This document shows positions 34,766-46,900 of a stretch of DNA of 64,000 nucleotides, in pieces. Position numbers and translations under genes: made by a program. Source of the stretch: Bugula neritina (Eukaryota; Bryozoa; Gymnolaemata; Cheilostomatida; Bugulidae); the NCBI GenBank assembly GCA_964035545.1, contig OZ037768.1, positions 8,423,241 through 8,487,240 of the forward strand, given 5' to 3'. Under the pieces are notes generated by a model. It saw only the letters and a list, made by a program, of their open reading frames with translations, did not search any database and was not told the DNA's origin. Numbering within the stretch: the stretch's first letter is position 1; every line of letters starts with the position of its first letter.

Positions 34766-35789
34766 TCTCTGTTCACCCTCCTGTCTCTGTGTTTATTCAT
34801 CTGGAATTACTAAGATTACCAAGTGACCTACAAATGATTGATGCAGACTATTTACTATATTTGACTCCTTGCATTGACATTGCTACGGCATGACAACAGA
34901 AAGTCATCACCTCTATTATTTGCTGATTAGTTACACAAACAGATCAATAAAATTATGGAATATTCTCATGATTTTCAGGTTCTCCAGGGATTCGGCTCAA
35001 TTGTCATTTTATTAAGTTGGGTTCATTATTGAAAATGGTGCTTGAGACAACCCTGAGAAAATTTATCATCCTTTCTTCTCCAATTACTCTTAAACAAAAA
35101 ACTATTGACATTAATCATTATTGGATTACACTGGCTCAATAATCTGCTGCTATTAAACTTTGTATAAAAATCATGTATTTGTTTACTTGTGTCTCAGCAT
35201 TGATATTGTTTGCAACTGGTTGAAACATTATTATAGGTTATAAATAGTTTTTTGGCAATAGGTCAATACTTTTGACTTCAATACACAAATGCATCATTGA
35301 ATACAATAATTTGTGGCATAGGCAATTATACAATGGCATTATTATATTTATTATTCCACCTTGACTTTACTTTCATTTTCAACTTAAAATGTTAACAAAT
35401 AATATAAATTAATAATAATGGCCAATAAGATAAAAGCTGTTGACATGTATTTATAATAATAAACAATGTTATATTAAAAACCAAGGCTGAAAGCAGGCTG
35501 TGGCCATTATTCTGCTTGGAGTTAATTATTTTGACTCTATAATTACAACCCGGGACATTATTAGTGTAGTTTCAATATAAGTTTATTAGTTTAACTTTGA
35601 AATAACTGCTTCATATTCAGTGCTAAGGCGAGTTCAACTTAGTAAAAGCCAAGGTTTAGCTAAACACTTTCCAGCTTATGACTCATGATTATTGATTTGC
35701 CCTTTCATAACTGTACGGCTCACAAAGGCTAATTAACAGCCATATAAACGTAATTGACAGAAAAAAAGTTGAACAATATCTTGGCTTTG

Positions 35790-35996
35790 ATGTTACAGCT
35801 ATTAATTTGTTGCATAACAACAGAAAATTTGAAATGCAAGCGCTGCCGCTGCCCAAGCTCTAGTGTATGTCAATACTCATTCTTCCCAGGTGGCAGTTTA
35901 AGTCTACTGTACTGCTCATTCTGTCCCAATGCAACTGTCATGTCTGCTAACTTATCGTACTTGTTATCAGCTTATATGGCATATTATAGCAGGGAT
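35790..35996 (+). CDS. Possible small Cys-rich secreted peptide or orphan exon, 68 aa
   Basis: The frame starts at an ATG at 35790 and ends at TAG (35994-35996). A short hydrophobic N-terminus (MLQLLICC) could be a signal peptide. It is followed by KCKRCRCP and further cysteines (CQY, LYCSFC), giving eight Cys in 68 residues. Base composition is clearly GC-richer than the flanks, which suggests selection. I do not recognise a family. It could also be one exon of a larger unannotated gene, or chance. Confidence 0.25.
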
Positions 35997-36093
35997 TAGA
36001 TATTTTCTAGAAACCATCATAACAATACAAGTCTCATGGACGCAGTAATTCTGGATATAGCATAGGTATATAAATAATATAGTACAAGTGTCT

Positions 36094-36109
36094 GGGGGGG
36101 GGGGGGGGG
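36094..36109 (+). repeat. (G)16 homopolymer
   Basis: Sixteen G in a row in AT-rich DNA. This is a hard-to-sequence site, so the exact length is uncertain. Confidence 0.9.
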
Positions 36110-39100
36110 CTGAGTGCTACACCCCATCAATATCACTGCTTCTATATAATAAATCAGTAAAGCTGTAACTGCTTCTAATCATATACTTTACAGGGGTTTT
36201 CTATAGTCTACGCATTATCTTCCTATAATGCTATTAAACAGGTCATTAAAAATTCAGGGATAGCTGTTGCAGATCTTCCCACGGTTCAATAATTAGGCAG
36301 CATTATAACGCAGGTCCCAGTGGTGCCGTAATAGCACTAGAATCACTCTTTATATTTGTATATTGACTTATGATACGCTATTGAGATAATTAATTACTGA
36401 CTAGAAGTTGTAATTTCCCACAATTCTTATCTAAAATCAGCAAGAGTACTGTAAATCAGCAGCCTTAGTATGAGGCTGGCAGCATTAATTCCTCCAACAG
36501 GAAAGTTTTTAATTGTTCCGATACTAGTTCTCACAGATTGAACAAAACATACTGTGACTTAGAACAGTGAGCCTGATTAAACTCTAATTTCTATCCCCTA
36601 TCGCTTTAAAGTTTTAAAAATAGAGCTTTTTGATTCATGATTAAAGTTTGACAGTTGAAATTTAAATAATTTGCATGAGCGTGTTAAAGTAATTAAATAG
36701 GAAACGAGACTTGGTGACTGGCTTATAAGCTGTTTATCTATATTTCGTTATAGCAGACGTGTCACTTATCCCTTTATCTTCTTTTATGAAAAGTAAAATA
36801 CGTGTATGTTTGGGTTGACAGATACAAATGATATATAGCAGGTTGTAATGATTGTTATGTAACCCCATCCAGGGGCCGAAACAAACTCAGAACTTTACCT
36901 CATTACCATAGTGTGTGCTGGCTTATACTGTTTTAGATTATTATAATTATTATAATAAAATCTAAATAAGGGTCCAGTGTTAGTAATTAAAACAATTCGG
37001 CAGTTGAGGTGAATAATATGAATGTATTATATAATCTTTAGTTTGACTGTTGAAGCAAAGCAAAAGTTGAAACAATACAAATTATATTATTACTATTTGT
37101 ATTTAAAAAATATTATTATTTTGCAAGTAGCACTAGATATAAACTATAAAATAATTATAGTGTATTATGTTATATTACATTATGTTATATCATAATACAA
37201 GAAAATGACAACAGATTTTATGCTAAGTGTTATAATAATTTGATCTGTCATTAATTACAGTTCAACAGATTTTAGGGACTAATGTTTTGGCCCAGACAGG
37301 TATTGCATAGTAAGTACCTGCTATACAGCTTTGTATGATAGCGATGAGTCATCTTTTTATTACAGCAGATACCTTGTATTATTGTCAAAGCAGCAGATGG
37401 AGGGCCAGGAATGTTTATAAATTGTTGCAGAATGCATGATGTCAAATACATACAATATTTTAGTTTGGTTTTGAGATTATTGGTCACAATATTAACTTTA
37501 TCAAAACTAGCGCCTACTAATGAGGTTACTATTTATGAGGTATTTAATGTAGCCTTAATTAATTTTAAAATATTAACTTCTATTGTGATGCTAAAGTTTT
37601 TGTAAATATAGAATAACATTTGTGAAGACTAACAGTCACATTATTGAAAAATGTACATGCTATAAACCAAATTAAACTGATTGACTTCATATTGTAACAA
37701 TAACAGTCCAAAGATGGCCAACTGGAACTTTTAATAATGGTTTGAATTTTCATATTTTAGTAAAAAACAGAGCTATTTGTTACTTTTGGCTATAAATCAC
37801 AGTTCAATATCAAAGTTTTTCAAGTTTTGGAAAATCATACTTTACGTTGAGATATGCTGCATAATTGGAGTCCAAAAAGCAATTGCCTTGAACCAGTAGG
37901 CTTCATTTATGCAGAAAATATAGCAATATTTCCCTAAGGAGATTCCTTTGTTGTTTATATAAAATTTAACCGTCCTATTTGGCTTTAAGTTTTGCTGGAG
38001 TTAAGCAAAAGCACTGTAAACAAAGCTCTGTTGCTTTACTAAAATAAAAATAACATTTTCAAGGAATATGCTTACAAAATTTAGTAATCTGGAAGTTGCA
38101 TTTAAGAAATGTTGTTATATCTAATATACAGTTTTTGAGAAGACAAATGTATTTTAAGAGCTTTGCGGTATGCTACTGAGTGCTGAAAGAAACTCTTTAT
38201 GTTATCTGGTTATACCTGATGTGTAATGATGATGCAACTTGTAGGTAGCTACCCAAATAATATCTTCAACGTTTTAATCTTCACCTGAAGAATAAATGTT
38301 TTTGTTAAAAGGCACAGGTTGCCAATTACGAGTTGAAACTTTTTATTTATAACTGGCTATGTACTTATTGCCTCATAGTAATAGGTGCAATGAATCAACG
38401 TGCCACATTGTCCTCAACAAGAGATAAAGATCTCATTTTCCACCAACACTACTGCGACATACAACTGGATTATATAGCAGCTATTAGTGGTTTCTACCGC
38501 AACGTGGCTTGCTCTAATTAATATTAAGTGTATGTTAGTCTATTAAATAGATATAGGCTGATTTCATGAATCCAAATATCTTGAAAAACAGTTTTGGCTG
38601 CCAAAATCTGCGATACTGGCACTGGATTGCTATATATTTCTGATAATAATTTTATAAAAAAGTAATTAGTATTTTGTTGATATCACAAGGAAAATGAGAT
38701 ACTCAGCGCTATAGCTATCAGCATTAGATAAACAGCATTTTAATAATAGTAGTACCAGATGACATATTTATTGCTTTCTCAGTTTCAATTTATTTCACAG
38801 TATGGAGGCGGGTCAAGCAACTTTACATGTAAGATTTCAAATCTCAAATAAGTCAATCATTTCAATAATGACAAACTTCTGGTTCTGATTTAATACTGTA
38901 ATATCATACAGTATATGCCATAAAGCAGTATATGCCATATGGAGTATAATTATCCTATTTTGTAGTTTGCTATATTATTGTTCTTCAGACCAGACCATAC
39001 CCATCTAATTAACATAATAATGCACACGCATTGAAATTAAGCTGAAACCATGAGCAAGGTGTCAAAAGATATAATTATAGCATGAGGCTGGCCCCTGGAT

Positions 39101-42100
39101 CTAAGGGTACAGACTCATGTCTGATAGTGTTTGTTCTACTCTTTAGAACTATTGTAACAGATGAGCTTTTAATGTCTGCAACCACGACTAAACTCTTATA
39201 ATCTAGATAAGTTATCAGATCAGGAACAATGGAAAAGACAGTAAAACTTGTTTGGCTGCCATAATTTTTGTATCTATTTGTTATTTTTGTATACTGTATA
39301 ATATGAATATCCCTAATGCCATGCTTTAACTTAAATATAATATTCAAACTGCAAATACAATTATCTTGGGCAATTGTTCCTGCTTTTAATTATTTCTAAT
39401 AATTTTTTAAACACACAAAAAAATGCCTCATATTTATTTTGCTATTTCTATAATAACTATATAGATATTTTATTATAGTAACATAGACACACTCATCAAA
39501 TGAGTTTAGCACCTTCAATTGTTTTAATGGCTTCATAGAATATAAGATTAATATTGAATACTTAATTCATATAATAAAAGGGCAGTCTAACTGACTTATT
39601 GTCATAGCAGTAAGAAGAGTAAAGCTGTTCAACATAAAATAATAACATTTGTACACAACAACAACAATAACATAAATATTATATACATAAATATTAATAT
39701 ATTAATATCGTAATGAGATTGAGATCAGTAGAAAACTGATAAAGTGAAAATAACACAATTTTAATTAAAGTAGTTTTTACAAATATAAACACTGTACTGA
39801 TGAAAAATATATTACAGCATATTGTTTAATAATATCAAATACAATATCTTTAAATACAAGACTTTAGTTGAGCTAAAAATAGTTGCAAGAAGTAATCTCT
39901 GGAACTGGATTGCTCAAACTGAGTTAAATAATTCAAATGATTGTAAAAAAAAGCAGTCCTTCAGCAATTCTGACTATGAATCTAAATGTATATATAAAAA
40001 AAACTTTGAATATGTTAGTCAATTTGAATACAGCTTTTAAGGCTAAGAACTGAATTGTTTGTTATTGCATGTTAATTCTCCTAGCCTTCTGGTGTGTATT
40101 GAATAGTATAACCAGAAGTTGAATATTGCAATAACTTGCAGTAGTTAAGTATTGCACTAGTCAATTTCACTGTGCCACTTTGACTATTGCTGCAAGTCCT
40201 TGTGAAATACGCCCAGCTGAATTTTATTAACTTCATGGCCATCTTTGGTCAAGAACTAGCAATTAGCCAACTATTAACTTGGATAAACCCTCTTTGCAGG
40301 AATGCATTTCTCAATCTAAAATATAAAAGGACAGTGGTTAGTACTATAATATTTTGCAGAGTCACCTGTTTATTCAAGCATTGTTACCTCAAATTCAAAG
40401 TTAATTGTTATCATATTGCAGTGTTTGTTGTTAGGATTATATAAATTAGATCAGCTACAGTTTTTAAAGTTGTCACTTGGTAACTTATATTTTCAGCTTT
40501 TATTAGATTTTGTGTCAATATTTTGCAATGTGAGATGCCTCCAAACTTAGCGAGTGTCACTAAATGATAAGAATAGTTTATATAAGTCAGGATTATTGTC
40601 ATAGATAGCAGCTTCGATTGTGCCAGCTTTGTTTCAATGCTGGCCTTGTGTTTTGTTTGTGGGTTGTGCTCTTAAAAAATACTAAAGGGTGTGGGATGTA
40701 AATGCAAGCAAATGGGTTTCTTTGTTATTAAAAGTTGGCTGTTGAACAAGCTAGGCAAAAAAGTCAATTATGGACATGAAACACCAACTTGCCTGAACTT
40801 GCCCAAAAAACTTAACCGTTATTGTTTAATACCTGGCTAGGAAGTTATGGCATGTGGTTAGCAGTTGGTGATGGCTATTCCATAGCTTCATGGCCACAAC
40901 TAGCAAATGTTGACTACCAAAACCTAAACTCATAAAAACACTGTGGTTTCTCGGTTCTTAGAGAAGTTGCTAGGGGTAATGTGAATGCACTTAAGAACCA
41001 CCTAGCAAGGCCAGTGCAAGTCTTCATAGTATTGACGTTTTGTTGTGACAGGAGAGTTTGCCTATTGCCAAAGAAGGTGAAGCAAGGGTCATGTTATATT
41101 TACTATGAACTTTATGACATCTGCTCTCTTATCAATCACCAATAGTGATACTTACTCATAGCTATAATATACTCCTGCATGTTTATGCTTTTTAGCTTGC
41201 ATAGCTGATATCAGTAGTTCTATTTTAGAACAATATACATATGATATAAACAAAGTAGTATTGTTATTTAATTACCTTTCTAGCCTGATTACTAGCCTAG
41301 TTAATTATAATAAATAGCACTATATGCATATCAAACTATATCAATATATTGAGCTATATTATAACAACTACAGTAAGTTTCTATGATTGATATACATGAA
41401 TACTGTTGATATCAGCGTAATACAATTATTACCTAGCTAGCTATACTACACGATGGGCTTAATGAGTCACTGTTACAACTCAGAAGGTCATAGTCATGTG
41501 GAACTATTAGTAACCTTAGTGACCTTATATTATATAAAGTGTGAACTAAGCCACTGAATAATTAATTTAGAACCAGGAAAGTAACATTAAGTGTGCAACA
41601 CTTCCTAGTTGAAAACTCCCATAGAAATAAAGCATAGAAAAAGAAAGTCACTGAGTGCAATATAATAATATAGTCTGCAAGTAGACTCTAGTTTGTCATA
41701 ACGTGTTGTTTTATAAAGTTGCAGGGGCAGGTGAATAGAGAAGAATTAACAGCTGATTAAATCTACATCACTAACACATCACTTAGATATCTGTTGATAG
41801 TAAGATGCACCTATTAACACCATGTGGACAAACAATAGCAACCGTGATGTAACGCAGCACTAGCTGTGGCCTGGTACAATAGCAATAAACACAGACTCAG
41901 CGATGGTGGACAGTTACAGCATGAGGAGTGCACTCAGCACCCTAACCTTTTATTAGACAAGCTGTTGGCATGACTACGTCAACTTCTCATGACTGTTTTA
42001 TTAAAGCTTTTATAGCACTATGTATCAATATTTTAAGTTCAATTTTAATATTATTATTAATATTAATAAGCAAATAAAAACAGCATTTTGCATTTTTGAA

Positions 42101-42506
42101 GGCAGTTGAAGGGAAATTTTGCAAAAACTCGTTTTTAAATTAAAAATGGTGTAAAATAGTATGTTTTATTTTGAGAATTTCAGCCCACATTCTGAACCAA
42201 AATCTATAAACCAATTGAAATTTCTTCACTACCACATGTTCATTACAGAAAATAACTGGTTTTGCACTTACTAATAATATACTATAACAAACACACTAAT
42301 AGCTATACTATATTATATGCCTGTAGTATACTACACTGTGCTATATTGACCTGTTTTACTTCTTACTCTCACCTTTAACACACCCAACCCAAAATTTGAT
42401 AATAAAATTAAAGAACTTAGGCTATCTCAATCTCTCCACTACTGCTCCTTATAAATGCCTGATCTAGTGTCTTTTGCAAACCTTACAGATACAGGCTTTA
42501 TCAGTT

Positions 42507-42512
42507 TTTATT
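42507..42512 (-). terminator. Candidate poly(A) signal of the BH3-like gene
   Basis: AATAAA on the minus strand about 130 bp after the stop codon at 42644. It would give a transcript of about 0.6 kb. Confidence 0.4.
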
Positions 42513-42643
42513 TTGCATATTCAATATTGGTTATTACTACAAAAACCAAACAAGTTTCAAATACAGCTGCATTTTATAGCAACAGATATTTATATAAAGT
42601 GTACTTACTTGAGATTCCATTTAAGTTGCACTCATCTCCTTCC

Positions 42644-42931
42644 TTATTCAATTAAAACATCGACTGTTAAAGCTATTCCTATACAAATGGCTGAGCAGAG
42701 CAGTACAGTTTTTAGCTCACTGAAAATTATATTTTGCTGATCAAATAAATCACGACGTCGTCGTTGCTGTTCGTCCAACGTATCTGCAACTATTTGCAAC
42801 TTGTTGCCAATGGCTTTGTACTGATCGTCTGGATTCGCCAGCCTGGGTGGCATCCCATTCTCCTCAATGTAAGGCATGTCAATAATGATTACTCGCAATG
42901 ACTCATATGGATCTGTAACTTGTCTGCACAT
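42644..42931 (-). CDS. Candidate BH3-only-like tail-anchored small protein, single exon, 95 aa
   Basis: The frame is an intact single exon. The ATG at 42931-42929 is preceded by an in-frame TAA at 42955-42953, so it is a natural start if the transcript is unspliced. Codon composition is clearly GC-richer than the flanks. Residues 41-52, IGNKLQIVADTL, fit the BH3 rule hydrophobic-x3-Leu-x2-hydrophobic-small-Asp-x-hydrophobic at every position (I41, L45, V48, A49, D50, L52). Four arginines (57-60) follow, then a hydrophobic C-terminal segment (~76-94) ending four residues from the C-terminus of the helix. This order (BH3, basic patch, tail anchor) resembles vertebrate HRK and BIK. I see no BH1 or BH2 motif. 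A candidate poly(A) signal (AATAAA on this strand) lies at 42507-42512. A promoter-like patch lies 130-210 bp upstream. That it is a gene is fairly likely; that it is a BH3-only protein is inference. Chance matches to BH3 occur. An alternative is an unrelated tail-anchored protein with a coiled helix. Confidence 0.6.
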   Translation of the reverse strand: MCRQVTDPYESLRVIIIDMPYIEENGMPPRLANPDDQYKAIGNKLQIVADTLDEQQRRRRDLFDQQNIIFSELKTVLLCSAICIGIALTVDVLIE

Positions 42932-43926
42932 TATATTTAAAACCTGATGTTCTTATAAATATGCAGCGAAATGATGCTTAGTAAAAAGTTCGTTATTGTA
43001 AAGGTGATATCAGTTAGAATGCTAAATGTAATGTGTTGCCATCCCACCCTATTCGTGGTATTCATAGCCCGCTATAACCACGTGGTCACGCTGTATCTGT
43101 ACGACTAGTTTTATGAAACAGCTGATTGGGAGGCGGAGCTTGTTTATGATGAGCAATAATAGTAAACATGGAATTTCCCAGAAACCACAGGCAAGCTTAC
43201 GCTTATATAATCATTATGGCACATAATTTTCATGAAAAAATAATTATAATATTATGATGAAACAGCTAGGAAGTGATTTATTAATAAGAATTAAGACCTC
43301 ACAAGATTATGGATTATTCATGCCTTGTAGAAAAATTGCAGCTAGTGATTTTACTAATGATGGATAATTAATAACGAAATATAATAGATAATCACAGGTG
43401 ATTTTATTATTGATCCACAAGTGAAAAAAATCATAAAAAAACTAAAACTTGTATATAATTTATAGTGAAAATTCCTATCACTGTAGTTATAGTACTTTGT
43501 ATTGAATGTAATCCAAAATATTTACTGAAGAAAATTAATATGGAACTACTTTGAAAATCAAATTTTTTTGGCACAATACAGTGCTATTTTTAGACTGTAA
43601 TATCACAATCTACAACATAGAATCAAAATAGTTAAAAACTAAAAGTAGGCAACTCACAATCAGAACATGTAATTTATGGCTATAACACAGCTTTGATATG
43701 CAAAAAAACTTCTGCCAAAATATTTTTAAAGCATCCCAAAAATACATAACATGCAGTTTCAAGCATTACATCTCAACTGTGTAGACACCAAAGTCAGAAA
43801 ATATCACAGAGTGCAAGGTAAAGAAATATATATTATGATAATTTATCATACTTGAATAAAACAACACTAGAGATCAAAGACATGAGCAGAAAAACAAAGG
43901 GTAGTGGGTGTAGAGATACGTGATCC
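42932..43926. other. Spacer between the BH3-like gene and the Sel1 gene
   Basis: It contains the promoter-like patch near 43080-43140. The remainder is AT-rich 3' flank of the Sel1 gene, with AATAAA (minus) at 43403-43408. No other feature. Confidence 0.6.
43079..43140 (-). promoter_or_regulatory. Promoter-like patch upstream of the BH3-like gene
   Basis: Within 62 bp there is a CACGTG E-box (43079-43084), an ATTGG inverted CCAAT box (43125-43129) and a GC box GGGAGGCGGAGC (43128-43139). These sit 150-210 bp before the ATG at 42931, at the spacing of a proximal promoter. No experimental support is possible from sequence. Confidence 0.45.
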
Positions 43927-46900
43927 CTAGCACTGCCCAGATGAGCATAGATCATGCAGGGCGTCTTCAGCTTCCTCTACTCTGTTTGCCCGAGCATGCT
44001 TTAGCAGTCTGTAAGCCTCCCTGCAACACAAACTCACAGCATTGAGGGCTTTTCAAACAACAGTAACATATATCAGTATGTTATTGTGAAAATATCATAG
44101 CTTGAATATCAACTGATTTGGAAGATTCGGACATCTTTCAGCTAATATTGGCTGCAGCTGGCCCTCTGAATATAGGTACACCTTAAATACCTGATAGTCC
44201 GAAGCTTAGTGTATGTTTATTAATATCAACAACAATGACTAAAGAGCTCTAAATATATCATATTTCAGCATTTATTGGTGAAATAATCACAAGCATAGAG
44301 GAGATAATGGAGCAAGAATGCTGACTAAGAGGTTAGCAGTAGTGAGTAATAAACAGTAAGGAGATGCATGTGCGCCAACAGAGTGAATAATGATAGCAAT
44401 GTGTACATTGTGACACACGCTGCATTGTTGAGTGAAAAGAATTCAGGTAGTGTTGTTAACATTAATTACACCCAAACACTAGAGGAATGTCAAGATAAGA
44501 TAGGGCATTCCATGCATGCCTAAAATCAACACCAGCTGGGTGTCTACGTTAAATAGCCTAATAATAACTGGTAATAAAGATAGTCATTGTAAACTATAGC
44601 TGGGCTTTGATATTTTCAGCTTGCAAAACTTTTCAAGTATAAACTGGGGTTTATTGCAACAGAATATACCACTATTAGCTAATATGGTGATTATACAGTT
44701 TAGTAATATGAAGTATTACAAACATGACTTGAAAACCAAAGCACAGGAAAGATCATAGTGACTGATAACAGCTTTCACAATTTCTATAACAAAGACATAA
44801 ATGGAAGGGGGAACATCAAAGCCTGACCAATGATTAATATTGTGCAAGAAATCTCATCAACCCTATTAGATTTCCAATTCAAATGATGAAGATACAGAGA
44901 TGAGACTGCCCAGAAGCTAAGAGTTATTACAGCTTATATGAATAATTCTAGAAGTTTCCATATCAGTATATATAAGTGCTACTGAGTACTAGTTATAATG
45001 AATGCCAAGATATATATAGCCTTTTACTTTAAGCAGGTGATTTATTACCTAATTTTAAAATTGTCACCGGAAAGAGAAGTAAATAATACACCTGCATACT
45101 ATATGCAGCTGCATGCAGACCTGAGCTAAGTAAGTGCATTACAAGTCAGTAGGCTACTAGGTGACTGCTGGTATATACCCTAACAACAAACTGTCTCCAA
45201 AATTTTAGATAGTTGTAGTCAAAGTTTGAGCTTAAGGAAAATTCAGGTTATTCTTTATAATTACTTAATTGCTTACAAGTATGTGATGATATTTCCCTAC
45301 TGAAGTAGAAAAACACATTCCTCTTTTTTTTAGATAATAACATTTGCAAGTAGCCAGATAATGGCTAAATATGAACTTGTCACCTAATTAATATCTCTTT
45401 GGAAAATGGAAATTTTATTCAACAATTACAATAACAACTAAAACCTGGATAGGCTAAATTTTGATCACTTACCCTTCAGGCAGCTTGTGCAACCCTTTAA
45501 TGTGACCCACAGCCAGGTTGTGTGCAGCATGGGGGTGGCCCTGGTCGGCAGCCATTCTACAGCAAACATCACATGAAGGACCAAAAGCTATCAAAAGGAA
45601 ACTTAAACCTACAGGCTATAGAATATCACAATGCTGTACAAACATTAACGTTTAATGATGCCAATAGAACAAGCTGGGCAAAATCTAGGGCATGGTGCCA
45701 TAACATGCATTCTTTGTATGACATGTTCCGAGATAAGATAAAAACTTAAACTGGAAAAAAGATCAACAAGCTTTAGGAACCAGTGGAACTTATAATTTAT
45801 AAAACCGTAGAACAAAGAAACTACCTATAGCCTGGAAATACTACTCATAGAAATTTTCCAAAATATTACAAATTTGACTATTTTATGAAAAACAGCCCAA
45901 AATAGTCAAGTCATATTTTCTGCTTATCAGCTTAATGGCTGCCACATCACTTAATGGTACATGCTGACTCAGTGGCTGCTGCCTATTTACCACCTACTGG
46001 CAGCTGAAAGAATACAAACACTCACTTGAAGTACTCCATTGCCACCTTTGAATCCTTCTCCACCCCCTTACCTATAAAAGTGAAATAAAGAAATTAGTTA
46101 TATGACAATATGAATAGGTGCAGAGTCATATGACATTATATATAATGTTTCATTCCTGGTCCGCCAGTTTGGTTTATGTCTAGGTGTAAATAATTATATT
46201 AAAAACATTGTATTTTGTGAAAAAGTTTGGGCAAATGGAGATCAATAAAAAAAAATCAATAGCTAATAAAGTTGAAAGCAAATGAAGTAAGTAATGAAAC
46301 TGTTACAAATATTCTTGCATGTGACTTTTCATTTAAACCAGTGGAAAACATCACCCCAATTAATAAAAGGAAATATTAACAGGAAGCCATTGCAAGGTCA
46401 CAGTTGAACTGCAATAAGCGATATGCAATAAGAATCGTACCTTCAGCTCCAGCTAACCAGAGCGACATAGTAGGTTGGAACACAACAGTGCATACAACAT
46501 CGATTTGGAAGAAATATTTCAAATGATATGTGAAGAAGAATAAGCAATGTGAGACACAATATCTACAACAACAAATAAACCAATAAACTAATAACATTCA
46601 CACTGCTACTACTGCATTCTACAAAGAGCGACAGTAGAGTATAGTGTGTATGCAAGAGATTGGCATAAAATAATATTTTCATCCGTACTTTAGTAGCTGT
46701 TATTAGCTGTTTTATAATAACAGTTATTCAGAAAGTTCAAAAGGTAATGTTTTAAATTTATTACCGTAAATCAATCTTTACAATTATGCTTTTATTTGTC
46801 AGGAAAAGAAAATTTCTAATTTACCAATTTTTCTGACCGCCACTTTAGAGTCAGAAGATAAAAATGAGTCTTTAGAGAAGTAATATTTTTGAATTCAGGG

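Larger units (their letters stand above)
25507..42643. other. 17-kb gene-poor AT-rich region
   Basis: No multi-exon gene can be assembled here. It holds a MITE-like element (26009-26499), a TATAGTATA repeat, (CTGT)7, SINE copy B, (G)16 and the small Cys-rich frame. Short GC-richer islets that could be isolated exons or regulatory DNA lie at about 29366-29485, 33240-33320, 34265-34345 and 41810-41945. The rest is AT-rich and featureless. Open frames of 60-95 codons in it look random: AT-biased, with no recognisable motif. Confidence 0.6.

Noticed and set aside
46430-46445. 12-nt microexon (CTGGAGCTGAAG) in the Sel1 gene
   Set aside because: It keeps frame and has a pyrimidine tract, but it would insert four residues into the conserved G-x-G-V turn of the Sel1 repeat. 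Direct joining of exons 2 and 3 gives a perfect repeat.
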